Shown here: piece by piece, positions 26,899-40,200 of the stretch
Layout of the letters: each line of letters starts with the position of its first letter
Position numbering within the stretch: the stretch's first letter is position 1
Assembly: GCF_019925205.1 (NCBI RefSeq)
Contig: NC_083564.1
Coordinates: 23,660,447-23,724,446 of the forward strand
DNA length: 64,000 nucleotides
Direction: 5' to 3'
DNA from: Metopolophium dirhodum
Taxonomy: Eukaryota > Arthropoda > Insecta > Hemiptera > Aphididae
Made by a program: the position numbers and the translations under genes
The notes under the pieces: model-generated
What the model saw: only the letters and a program-made list of their open reading frames with translations
What the model was told of the DNA's origin: nothing
Databases searched by the model: none

Positions 26899-28281
26899 AA
26901 GTTCAATGAAAAGGTGCAAAAACATCGATGTTCTAATCTTAAGAAAAATAAAAACGAACAGAATAAGAAATGTATATCAACATACGTATCTTCTGTAATT
27001 GGAACTTTACAGTGTTTGGAACAACGGTTATTTTGGATGATTGATAAAGCTGAACAGTCTTCCACCAACTCTATGACCCATGTGGTTGGCCAACTAAGCA
27101 GTTTCATAGACGTAAGAATAATTATTTATAGGATATATTTATATTATGTTGTGACTTGTGCAGTGTATAGTTTCGATCTATGTATGGCGCGATAATGCAA
27201 TGTTAGAACATTTTATCCAATATGCGGAGTTTTTCTTCCACTTTTTTCCATTCAAATCATGTGATTATAATTAAATTTGAAAAAATATTTGGATAAAAGT
27301 AATTTGTTGACTATCAGTTACATCAAAATAATATATCAATAGACCTATAATGAAATTATAATAATAATTATATGTTTTTATAAAAACCTGTTGAATGTTA
27401 ATTTTACTGTGTACGTTTTCAATGTAATATTACAAATCGTTCGAAACCCTGTTTTTTAACCTATCATGACCAGTAATTGTATATGTTTTACAATTATGTG
27501 TTTCTTTTGTCTGTCATCAGCTTTTTCTATCATTAAAAATGTTTCAATCTTCAACTTTGAGTGTGGTTTCAAAAAATAAATTAGATTTGATACATTGGCG
27601 AAAAAATGTTTGTGCTTTTCAAAATAATTATGAAAACAAAACAAAAATAGGGATAAATTGGAATTTTTACGCAAAATCGGTTTTAGATAGAAATATTGTT
27701 TTTCTTTACTGATATCAATAAAAATATATAATAAAATATCTTTAGAAATATACTTAAACTGACTAACAAGTCTTATCTCAGAATTATTTTTCGTACCTAT
27801 GCAATGATTTCAATGAATTCAATTTGAATACTCAACACCTACTATACATAGCAGAGCGACTTCCCCGGTTTTTTTTTTATAAGCTTGACGGGACTACACA
27901 CCTGTTATACGTTTTATGCTATAATAATTGTGCCCATACTTATTTGTATTATATTTGCTCGACTGGGGTGGTGTTTCTAGGATCTGCAAAGCAAATTGAA
28001 CCTCTTAGACGTGCTGTTGAAGAGCAATAATTATTCGTCCATCGCGATGGTGGATCACATTGCCGGCATTCAAAGCATGCTGGACACGACTTATTACTTG
28101 GCGAAGAAGAACAAAGCCGAATCATCGATCATGTTCGATGAACATATTTACGATGCCGTTCAGCGTTGCGTGCTTTTCGATATCGACACATCCGATCAAT
28201 ACGTACTGGGATGTTCACCCGACCTTCTGCCCGAATACACCTTGAGCGCTACGATCGGACTGAACTCGGATGACAACACCG
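26899..28281 (+). other. Exons 1-2: N-terminal coiled-coil (BBC-like) region of the Tudor protein
   Basis: Exon 1 (213 nt, phase 0 at both ends) begins with basic sequence (KNKNEQNKK) containing two cysteines and one histidine, possibly the tail of a B-box, then a heptad-like helix. It continues across the junction FID|DLQSKLNLLDVL into exon 2. Exon 2 then has a segment (MVDHIAGIQSMLDTTYY) resembling the region after the coiled coil in RNF17-type proteins. This is the main reason for choosing RNF17/Qin over other Tudor families. The sequence upstream of exon 1 has an in-frame TAG immediately before the acceptor-derived start, so an upstream exon, or internal initiation at the Met at 27037, is required. 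Confidence 0.65.
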
Positions 28282-31200
28282 GTAAGAGACATTCGACGTT
28301 ATCACTTTATATCAACAAATCAATCATGGGTAGACATTTAGTCTAATGTTAGGGACACCCTTTCATCTAGAAGACACTATATATTCTATAGATGTTATAA
28401 AAATGTTTGTACTTAAATACCTAAAATTACTAAAATAACTGTTTACCTTGAATGTTGACCCTTTGTATATAACAGGGTGTGAAATTGGGAGCGAACGTTG
28501 TCAAGTTTTTCTATTATAAATAATATAAATAAAATTTGAAAGTGTCGGTGCACGTTGGTTATTTTGATTTGATTGCTGATTACCTACTTAGATTATTTTA
28601 GGTTTTATTTTATTTGCTTTTAAATTTACTAAATAAATGAAGGCTAAAGTCTCTTAGCCCCCTTGTATCCACACCCTGTTGTACATATTATATTATATAG
28701 AAATGTATAATTAAGTTAATTAAAAAAAATATATAAAAATAGACTAAAATATAACTAATAACTTCTTAGTGATAAAAAGTTTTTTTGGTATCGACAGTAA
28801 AAAGTAATTAATAATTTACTATTACGGTATAGATTCATCAAAATAATTTTAAAAAAATACACCTTGCCTATACTATAGTAACATAGGGACATAGGGTCGC
28901 CTACAAGTCTTGTGAATATATATACGTTGAATAGATATTTGGTACGTTCTATGGAGGTAAAAACGATGCATACGCGCACAATTGTAGTCTCAGAAGGTAT
29001 CGCCGATAAGAAGGACCCTGCTCAATCGTAAATTGCTCGAGCCAACGATATCGGACTATAATAGGTACCACTACAAAATACTTTTAATTGGGATTTTTAA
29101 ATACATTTAAATTCGCGTTAAAAGTTCCAATACTAATCCTTTTTTTAAAAAAAAAAGTTGGTCCTCTTCATCACGCCAGTGCATAATATATAAATATCAA
29201 TCATAATAAAATGATTAAAGGTAATCACTAAATTTCGTATCTAGGTAGGTATACATTTTACCTTTACTTCCGTCTTGTGATGTGTTATAGCGCTGTCCGA
29301 AAGACGGCCGTCGTCTGTCTCGAGCATGTTGTCTTCGACGATGTCAATCAGCAGCAATTATTCGGCGGTTTCCGGTGCAGAGGCCGCTGCCACTTTTGGT
29401 GATGTCTCCGCCTCTTCTGCTGATGCCGCCGCCTCTTTTGTTGACGCCGGAGCCTCTTCTGTTGACGCCGGAGCCTCTTCTGTTGACGCCGGAGCCTCTT
29501 CTGTTGACGCCGGAGCCTCTTCTGTTGACGCCGGAGCCTCTTCTGTTGACGCCGGAGCCTCTTTTGCTGACGTCGCCGCTGATTCCTATGACGACAACAC
29601 TTCCTGTGATTCCGCCGCCGCTTCCGTCGTCGACGGTCCACCGCAATCGCAGGTCGTCAAGGAGATCGTGAAAAACCAAGTCGAGCTCGTAGTCGTGTCG
29701 CACCTCAACAGCCCGTCCGACTTTTATGTGCAGCTTAACGCCAATTCGGACGTGTTGGATATGGTCGACAGCGAACTGAACAGACACGTGAAATCAAAAC
29801 GCGGCGCTGTACCGGTGGATCACGTGGAAATAGGTGAGTTGACACTGGTCAAATCACTGTAATGACAATGACGTATGTTGTCGGTGGCTTGTAAACGTTT
29901 TGTTGTCGGATAAAGAACAAGTTAAAAATAATTCTTATTATCGAATCGTTTTTTTTTTTTTTTTAAAGAGGAGTTTTGAACTAGGGGTGATTTGTGGACA
30001 GGATATTTAGAAGCAGTATTGTAGTTTTTATTTGCTGGGTGTCCGAAAACCACATTATTTAAAATAAAAACGTTGATTATAAATTACACAATACCATTGT
30101 TTGTTTTTGACATTAATATTAATTAAAAATTAACAACAGCGGACCATTGGTGCAACAAGTGAAATTTGTCAAAGGGGGAGGGGGGGGGGTGGCTAAAATT
30201 GTATCAACAGCACAGATCCTAATAATTGATATTTTAAACTACAATATGATTGAAAAACTGTGTTGTGACAATTAATTGCGCCTATGCAGCGAACAGAAAT
30301 ACTTATTTTTTTACATTGGTAATAAAACGCAAACCATCGTTCATCAGAACCAGAAATTATCATACTCAAAGTAGTGTTGATTTTTATACAATGTCATGTC
30401 TCCAGTAATACCTACTTAACTCAGATTATCTTTGAAATTTCTTAGGATATGCTCGACTTATAATAAGTCAGCGGTGTTTTATATTTGTCTTCGTATTTTT
30501 TTTGCCTGGGACTTTTTTCCCGTATGTCCAAACGAGCTTCTGGAGAAATAGCTGTTCTGATTTTTTGAAATAGTTTTGTTGGTTAATTGTTGCCTAAAGC
30601 CTTTTTTTCAATTTAGCTTAAAATTACGCAATAACAAATATATTTATATAATTTTACTGATTCACAAAACAGCTGAATTGAATTGTAGTAGTCCTTTATA
30701 CTTTGTATTTTGTTTTTATTACTCATGTTATCTCAAGTAGGAGTGGTTAACAGTGGGGGGGGTCGAATTTTGAAAAATTAAATTACCTTTTTTTCGGCCC
30801 AATATATAAAAATAACATAAACAACAGTCTAAGTGGGGCAAAATAGGCCCCTATTTGTATCCGCCACTGAAACACTTTCAGTCAAAATAATTTTTATAAA
30901 AAATAAATAAGTGTTTTTACAGTATTTTTGTAACAAAAGTAAAAAGCTTGAGATTAATTTTTGATTTTTTTTGGAAATGTTATTGAATGTTATTTAATTG
31001 AAGTGCAAAAAACAACATAATTATGTTTTTTCTTTAAATAATCCCCTAAATTTATCAGTTTAACATTAACACAAACATACTAGGTAAACATAAAACTATA
31101 TTGGAATTGTCTACCTAATAAACGAACATTCTCATTTCAACCAAAAAAGTATTCACCGCCCCCTTTTAAAGGCTCTTTACTAATATAATATGCTATCATA

Positions 31201-34200
31201 TAGAACTGTATTTTATTAACGATGCATTGGGTTTGATTTCCAGATAATACCATTATGTACGCCGTAAAAACATCAGCTAATAAATGGTGCCGAGGTGTTG
31301 TACTCCTCACCTTCAACGAAAATAATACAGATTTGTTCAGAGTACACTTTATCGATTACGGTTTTATGGAGACTTTAACAGCCGACAGGTAGTCACTTCT
31401 CATTATGAACTATTGGTTAAATTGCCAGGGTTTTGTTATTCCATTGGTAAAACTATAAAATTATTCATGAGGAGGCTTAAACAAAAAATGTTGTGCCATA
31501 TATTGAATCTAAAATAGATTTTGTAATGAATAATTATATTATTTAATTTGTATTTTTTAACTTTGCAGAATTAGAAGTGTGCCAGTAAGTGTTGTATCAA
31601 TACCACCATTAGCCTATAATTGTGCCATATATGATTTGAAGCCAAAATATACAACTGGGTGGTCAAATGAAGCATTCATATTATTCGATGATTTGATGTC
31701 ACTAAAGACAGGTTTATATTTTATATACCCTTTGGAAATAAAAGATTTACGTATCGGGGTTGATGTAGTTTGGAATGGAGACATTTATCCGCTGTCCATA
31801 CGCGATGCTATGTTTTTTTTGGGATATGGTTCTTATGAGTATTATGTGAACAAACAATTGGTGAGTATATTAATTGTTTAATTTTTTTTATACATTTTAA
31901 AATTATATTATTTTTAGCATCAAGAACTTTTGAATATGATAACATTGCCTGATAATTTAAAACTGGAAGAAAAAAAAAGATATTCTGTTATCTTATGCCA
32001 CTTCATTTCACCAACGGAGTTTTATATGCGAATAGTAAATATACAATATACATGCATACATTAAACATGTATTAAACAAAGATTTTATACATTTGTAATT
32101 TTTATTATATAATAGGGTGATGATACTGCCCAATTAGAAGAAGTTATGAATACACTAAAAACAATATACATACCTACTGCAGAAAATACGCATAAAAACT
32201 ATTTATTATATACACCACAAATTGGTACTTTTTTTACCTTGGTTAAAACAAATTGTATAGTACTATTATTATACGTTTAATATTTCTATTCTTTTTAGGT
32301 ATGGCTGTTGCAGCTAGATATTCTATTGATGGTCATTGGCATCGTGCAAAGATAACAAGTTTGCCTGAAGAGCGCTTGGTTACTGTTTTTTATATAGATT
32401 TTGGCAATTCAGAAACATTGCCATGGGATGAATTAAGAGTACTCGATAAAAACCTCATTAAGACACCTCCGCTTGTAAGTTTAATTTTACAATGACATAG
32501 TTGTAAATTGTTTTAAAAAATATTTTAGAAATGATTTAACAAATGTATAAAAATAAATCCGCGCATTTTGTTGCCCATAAAAAAATGACAACTTTTTAAA
32601 AATTATGATTGTTCAACTCCTTTAGTGTGTAACTCGCTGCAGTAAGTGTAACTCAGCCACCTTGGTAGGCAATGTTCGAAATTTGATTTTATGCAAGCTT
32701 GTATGGCAACCACAAAATAGTTAATACTGATTTCTACTAATTATTTCTTCTATAACCAATAGTAACCGTTTATAAACAAGAATGTCCATTATAAATCTCA
32801 AAATCCCTGTTTGACCACCTGGTTGGATCTACTGTGTCTAACTGTGAATCTATATCATCCCGGGAACCACTCAAAAACACATAACATTTTTTTTTCAAAA
32901 TCGATTTAAACGTTCAGGAATGCATATAGGACAGACAAACATTCATTTTTATATAATATAAGATATTAACTAACCTCACCTAACCTATATAGCAATTTAT
33001 ACCTGTAACATTTTAATTGCCCTAATATCAAATAAATCTATAAATAATTATCTAAGAATATTTACTGAAGACATTTTTTTTTAATTTTGTCAAATTGATA
33101 AAAATCAACTGATAAGCATTATCATTGATAATTTTTCTTAACTAGTGATGGAAATAATCAAATGATTAGTAATTGATAGAACTCTTAAAAAAATTATTCA
33201 AAACAATAATCATTTATTTGTTTGATAAAAATAATCATTATTACTTATTGAAAAACTGAAAAGTATAACTTATTAACTTTAGATGTAATAATAATAACAA
33301 ATTGTATGCATCTTAATAGTTTATTTTTATATCAAATACTTTTTAAATTTAGACCACCTGCTTTATTTTTATTGCTCTCCATGTGTAAAACATACACTTT
33401 TCATAAGTAGTTATTTTCATCAACTACCGCGATTTTTCAATACTGAAGTCATGTTTGCAAAATGACACTGAAGTAAGTTTATGAGCTGGTGAGTCGGAGT
33501 ATAATATAAAAAATATATAATAATATTTATCGGTAATCTCTCAAACCTTTCATCCAATTAAAAAACACTACACGTATTCATCATTTTATAATATTTTTAC
33601 TGAGGAGAATTCCGGCATCTTAATCAGGCACAAATCTTTTAAAGTAATTTTGATAATAATGTGATATAATATTATGAACATTTGTAAATTTAAATATGAA
33701 CAAAAACATACAAAGACCCAAAATGGTTTATTTTATAGCGATAAGTGTTGAATCTTAAGATGTATCGGTTTGTCTATTGTGTTTTAATCAATTCATATGG
33801 AATAATTGTTCACAGTATAGTACCTATAGTACCTATCAAAGTAATATATAGTATGTTTTTCCCAAGAACCATCAAATTATTTGATTATTAATGCGATATA
33901 TTAATTATTATAGAGTGGCTGGCATATAAATTGTTCACATGCCCAGAAGAGGCGAAAGACAAAAATCTGTGCATAAAATCATGCCATTTTTTTGAGTATA
34001 TACTAAAAAAATTCCCTCTTAAATTTATTTATTTTATAGTTTAAGATGACATTAATGGTTTTTGAAATAATAAGTGGTTCATGATAAAAGATATTTTTAG
34101 ATAATTATTAACCAACCTAATAATTGCTATAGTAATATTATATTTGAGTTCCTATACAAACGAATGTCGAATGTCCATTCCAAGATAAGATTTAAACAAA

Positions 34201-37200
34201 AGATATAATAGTACACCAAAGTTTTTGCAACATAGTAATTTTATCTATAAAAATGTATATTTAGTGTGTAATTATGTGTATTTATAGAGTGTAAATGAAT
34301 TGGGAGATTTTGTCCTACTCCGTAAAAATAGACAATCGTAATCACATGGATGTTTTTTTAATTGTTATTAAATGTATATGTGTGTTTTACATTTTGTTTT
34401 AATACCTTATTGTTTATAATTATAGGTAATAAAGGCATCATTGGCTGATATTAATCCCGCTGTTGATGGTATAGAAAGTACCAAGTGGAGTGATAATGCT
34501 TGTGCTGCATTTTTAAATTGTTCAAAGATTGATTACGCTGATGATGATTTGATTGCTTTCATACACGAAGTTGATGGTGATACACACAAAATTGTTTTAT
34601 ATAATTGTTCATCAAGAGCTGAGATTTGCTTGAATAGTAAACTTGTATCTCAAGGATATGCTACAACAATGGATCCTATATCATGCGTATTCAAGAAAAC
34701 AAACACAAGAAAACAAGTGAAGCAACCAGTGTTACTAAACTCTAGAAATGCAAGTAGAAATTTTTATGAAAACTGTTTTTAATAAATTATTTTCATATAT
34801 CTTAGGATACTTTTTTTTTTATAAGAACATTTTACCGTTTAAATTCTGCCACGCTTATCTTCATCAAACATATCCTGCTTGGTCTACTTGTATATATCGG
34901 TTTATATTATATGCGCGGTGTGTAGTTTTACGACAGCACACCTACCAGTTATGTTTGGAAATTGTGACTGAGTGGAGGGGATTTCATGGGTTAAACAGCT
35001 GTCAGGGCTAATTTTAAGTGCTCAATATTGTCCTGTTCTTTTGTAAAATATGTATTATAATTGTAAATAAATTGTAATATCCTACAGAAAGAAGTAATTT
35101 TACCATCTGATGACACTTTATCATTTACTAAGCTGCGATCAGTTACTGAAAATGAAAGTCATGGTTGGAAAAATAAGAAAAATAAATATCCTGGTATGCC
35201 AATGTCAATCGTAAAAATTGTCAGTCCTGATGAAATAATTCTAAAAAAAATGAATTATAATACTGAGATGTAAGTATACAAGTGATACAACAGTATATTG
35301 ACAAATAAATTTATATTTGAATTAAAATAATTAATATTATTATTACTACTAATTATTGGAAGTACAACGGTTTATAATGTTTTGTTCTCTATATTTTTCT
35401 ACGTTTAACACGGTTCAATGGCAATGTTATTTTAGTGTCCTAACTTTGTCGCTTTCCATTATTGTTTAAAAAACGTATAGAACATTCGATGAATACTGGT
35501 TGTCATCGGCTAAACGCAGCAGACATCAATGACGAAGCGTTGTTGTCTCCAGCATTGGACTCGATAAGACACCAAACTCTTATGTGTTGATTCCGTCTTA
35601 TTTTTGCAAATTTGCATTCAGTAGAATCGATTTAGTGTTAGTATAAATATTAGAGTTAAACCTATGATCAAACTTAAAGATAAGTATATTATCCGTGTTC
35701 TCTTGTTAGGTATTTACGATATTTTAATTTTTAATTGAGTTATGAGTATGTAAAATATTTAATTTTAAAAATACTTATATATTGCTTGAAAATTAAAATA
35801 TTGCGAAAAACCAACACAGATCAATATTCTTACATTTAAGTTTAATAACAGGTGATTTCACTCTAATATTTAAGCCCAATTTGTTATACTGGACTCAAGT
35901 TTGATATATTTTACGTTTGTAAGACAAAGACAACACACGCAGGCTCTATTTCAGGCATCATCTTAAAGAATAATTGTCCATACATTAAATATAATTTAAC
36001 TTAACTTATTATTATATACACATAAATGCTGGTAGTGGTTTAACAAATGCTATCAGTATGCAATCATATTGCATTTTAATAAGTTATGTTGCCTTTTAAA
36101 TATATTTTTTTATCTGATTTCAGATTGACTGAAAAAATGAACAAAATTTATGGTGATAAAAAAAAAAAAAAAAACAATATTAGATTGGAAAATAAATGAT
36201 TTATGTGCAATATTAATTAAAAAGTATGGAAATTGGTATAGAGGAAAAATTATAAACATAAATATAACTAAACATATGGTTACAGTAAGTTTAAATTAAT
36301 TTTTACATAGGTACCTATAAGCTCAAGTACATTAAAAAAGTTAACTGTATGTATAATATTCATAAAAAGACAGTAATCTCATGAAAAACTAACAGAATAG
36401 AAAAATAAATGTCATGGCACCAGTCCAATGTACGACGTACATATACATTTTCGGTCCGGTGTGCGGCCCACATATAGCTATTGACCTATACTACATTTTT
36501 AATAGTTATTAATTATTATAGTTATTATTATAACTTATAAGTAATTTATCCTTTTTTGTCTGATAAGAATTCATCCTAATTTATGTTATAAGAGCATCTT
36601 TCATGTCTGATAAAAATTCTTCAAATATAGTTTGCTTGTTTGGGTGAAGGGATCTTCTCCACCACTCCTTTTTATGTTGTCTAGGTAATAATGGAGATGC
36701 ACTGTTTACTCTTATTTCATATCGCTTTTTCAGTATTTTCCACAAACTTCTATGATTTGGGTATTGGCATTTGTATCGGGATCAATAAATCATTTATGAT
36801 GATTCACAGTATTGTGTATGTATCCTTCATTGTTTAATGACAAACAAGCTCTCCATTCATCACTATGGATTATACTTCCTAGTTCTACTTTGTTTTTAAC
36901 TATAGAGAGTAAGATTTCTTTGTCACGTTTTTCTATGATGAAAAACGTTGTTCCAAAATATTCTTTTGCAACCAAGTCCAAAAACCCACGGGCCAGATAC
37001 AAGTGTTCCATCATTTTTTCCCACTGTGTTATTATCTTCTTCAGTATCATCACTATACTTTTCACTTTCCTTATTAAGTCTAATATCACCACATTGAAGA
37101 CGACCACGGTTGTATTTGTGTTTTCCTTTGAATAACGACTTATCGATTTGAACTATCATATCTTTTCTACTTAATTTTGATCACTTTTCAAATTTATTAA

Positions 37201-40200
37201 TAGCCATATTGCGACACAAATTTAACCAATCAACAGATGTATTCTTACTTTGGGCAGTAAATTGCACACTTTGGCTGTAGGTCGCACATTGGACTAGTGC
37301 CAATGTAATTAACACTATATTCAAATTCTTAACTTAATTTTAAAAACCATATTTACTTATTGTTCAACCTATGTAACAGATTATTGAAATAAAGTTTCAA
37401 GTTAAAATGTATGAAAAAAACTAAAAATGTTACTTGTTAGTGACCAATTATAAAGGTTTATAACTTTGTTTAGGAAGAGTATACACAATTTGAATTTTAG
37501 CAAGTCGTTCTATATTTACATGGTGACCCAAATCTAACCCCTTAAGACTTATGCTTATTTAAGACCCTTGCAAATGTGTCATTTTTAAGGAGTTGTGTTT
37601 AGGCAATTATTTCGTTTCTGTGATTACTCATCGTCTTTGTGTGTGTAGTAAATGATCATTAGTGTGTGTACACTCCCCTACTATCACCTGCAACCCGCAT
37701 CAATTTACACTTCATTGTCATTTCTTATCTGGTTTATGGTCGCACGCACACACATGCACAAGTCATTTATAGTCATTAGAAAACCAATTTATGGACGTGA
37801 AATAGCCGTCGTTCTGATAAAAATTAAGGTACTTCTAGTGGTTCGATTTAAAAAATGTAAAAATGTTTGTGTTAGTAAACAAGTTTACTTTGCATCGGTT
37901 GGAGCACTTTTTCAATTTTAACAAATTCTTGATGGGAATAAATATTTTACATTTTATAAATTTATAAATTTTTGATATGAATATATTAAAAAATATCTAA
38001 AATATAAAAAATATGCTCCGATTGATGCAAAGCAGACTTGTCGAACAATTAAAACATCTTTACATTTTTTAAATCGAACCACTAGAAGTACTTTAATTTT
38101 TGTCAGTCGCTAAATTGATGAAAAATTAATAGGGTTTGTAGGGGCCTTAAGGCAAATACTAATAAAAAAAAGCACTTGTATAAATATTTATTGTTGTTTT
38201 ATTTACCATTAACATTATTTATTCTTAAAAATAACCAATTGTTATTAAATACCAATTTTATTACTAAAATGTTTTGAATTAATTAAAATTCCAAAGAACT
38301 TAAATTTTATAAGTAATTTTTTTTCCAGGTTTACTTTTATGACTTAAATGAAACAATTGACGAGATACCTATCAAAAGTTTACATGTACTTGAAGAAGAA
38401 TGTGGTAAATTAAAATGTGGATTTCTGCATTGTGGTTTGAACAATTTAGTTCCTTTAGGTGCTTCAGATGGAATATGGCCTAAATTTAGTTGTGATCGTC
38501 TAATTGAAGAATTAAAAAAATATCCTACAGTATATTTCTCAAATCAGGTAAATCCTCAAGTTAATATTGACTATTAGTTATAAATTCATGTTGTTAATAT
38601 GTTTTACTTATAGGCAAAGGAGAATGATATTGCATTAGGAGAAATATGGGTCAGAGTTATAGACATCCCGCGAGCTTTAGAACCGATACGTGAACATTGG
38701 ACAAATATAAACCGATTTATGATAGAACAAGGTTTTGCTTTAAGTAAAAAACAGTAAGTTATTCACATATTATTTTATCATTCAACTAAAGTAATAACAT
38801 TAAGCAATAAAAATTATGAGAAATTAAAAAAAATGATGATTTGAAAAATGTATTTGTTTATTAGTAGTATGTAGTTATTTGTATCAAGCTAACTATGTTT
38901 CACAAGTTCAAACTTAAAGTTTTTACTAACTCACTAATTTCTTAACTATATCTTATCTTCAAATTTGGTCTTTCCCATCTAGTGTTAAATTTTTTATAAT
39001 CAATTATAGTTTATTATGTGGGTAGGAGTAGCTCAGCTACTTCAGTCGCAGGTGACATTTGTGGTTCTGCTCGCATGCAGGGTTGCTAATTTGCTTGCGA
39101 CAGAAATTGTCTTCCAGCACTTCACTTGTCGCCACTCAAAACGCTTCTATTGATATAATCGTAATTCATAATGAACTGTTCTTGTTCTTGGTATCTAGAT
39201 TCACCAATGTGATGTTTCATACGAACAGCACGGGAGTAACCAACCTACCAGCTAATATTTGATATAATAGATAAGATGTATCTAAACGTTCATAATTATT
39301 ATTCTGATTTGGACCGTAACCTTTTTGTAATAAATATTTTCACTTTTCTGTCTGTTGCATTCGGGATTTTTACTTTACCGCACACCTGGTGAAAAAAAAA
39401 ACATTTACTGCCCATTAGACAGAAAAAAGTTGTTTTCAAATGCATCAAAAATTAAACTTTCGGTGCAGACGTTATAAAAAATGATCATCTTATGGTTCAT
39501 TTTAAATATTTGTTTAAATATTAATTTGTTTAATATTCATTAATATTTTTATAGTAATTAGCATTACAATGACCACATTTTTGCCATGATAAAATTATTG
39601 TATAATATTATTTTAAATATTAAATGTCTATAATTTTAATTCTATACTTTATTTATTTTTTCAGAGTTAAAATGGTAAGTAAATTCAAAGCAAAAATACC
39701 TGTTAAGAAAACAAAATAATGGTTTTAGCATCTTTGTTTTAATAAAGAAAAAACAATTTATTTTAATGTATTGTAATTAAACACAAATGTCAGCCAATGA
39801 CACAGATATTGAGGCTCGTTTGTCATAGTTATAAAAAAAAATACAATTTATACTAAATAAATATTAAAGTTAAAAGCATTTTTCATAATGATACGATAAG
39901 TTTTATACTTGTTAAGTTAAGTGTTCATACTGTATCTAAAAAAAATTTTATTTTTTTTTCTCAAGTTAATTTATGTTCTATCATGTAAATGAAAATGTAT
40001 TAACATAAAAAAAAAATATTTTGTAATTTATTAATAAAATTGCGTATTTTTTTAAACATAAGTTCCTTATCTCAAATAAAAACACATTAAAATATATTAT
40101 GGTTTAAGGTGGATAATTGGTAAGAGGTTATAAATTACTCGTTGTTTCTATCTTAACAAATCCAAACTTACAATACTTTTCATGTTTTTCATGTTTCATG

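Larger units (their letters stand above)
35088..38753 (+). other. Tudor domain 3 (exons 10-13), interrupted by a frameshift in exon 11
   Basis: Exon 10 gives the lead phrase IVKIVSPDEIILKKM. Exon 11 gives the first core strands (DLCAILIKKYGNWYRGKI), exon 12 completes the core (VYFYDLNETIDEIPIKSLHV) and exon 13 the tail. The core has YDL in place of the usual DYGN. Exon 11 needs 16 A after GGTGAT to stay in frame but the window has 17, giving a premature TGA about 30 bases on. Confidence 0.85.

Noticed and set aside
29344..29787. Long antisense frames opposite exon 3 (Arg/Gly-rich)
   Set aside because: They are shadows of the 21-bp repeat: a unit of a multiple of three leaves every frame open. 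The sense frame joins flanking Tudor exons in phase.
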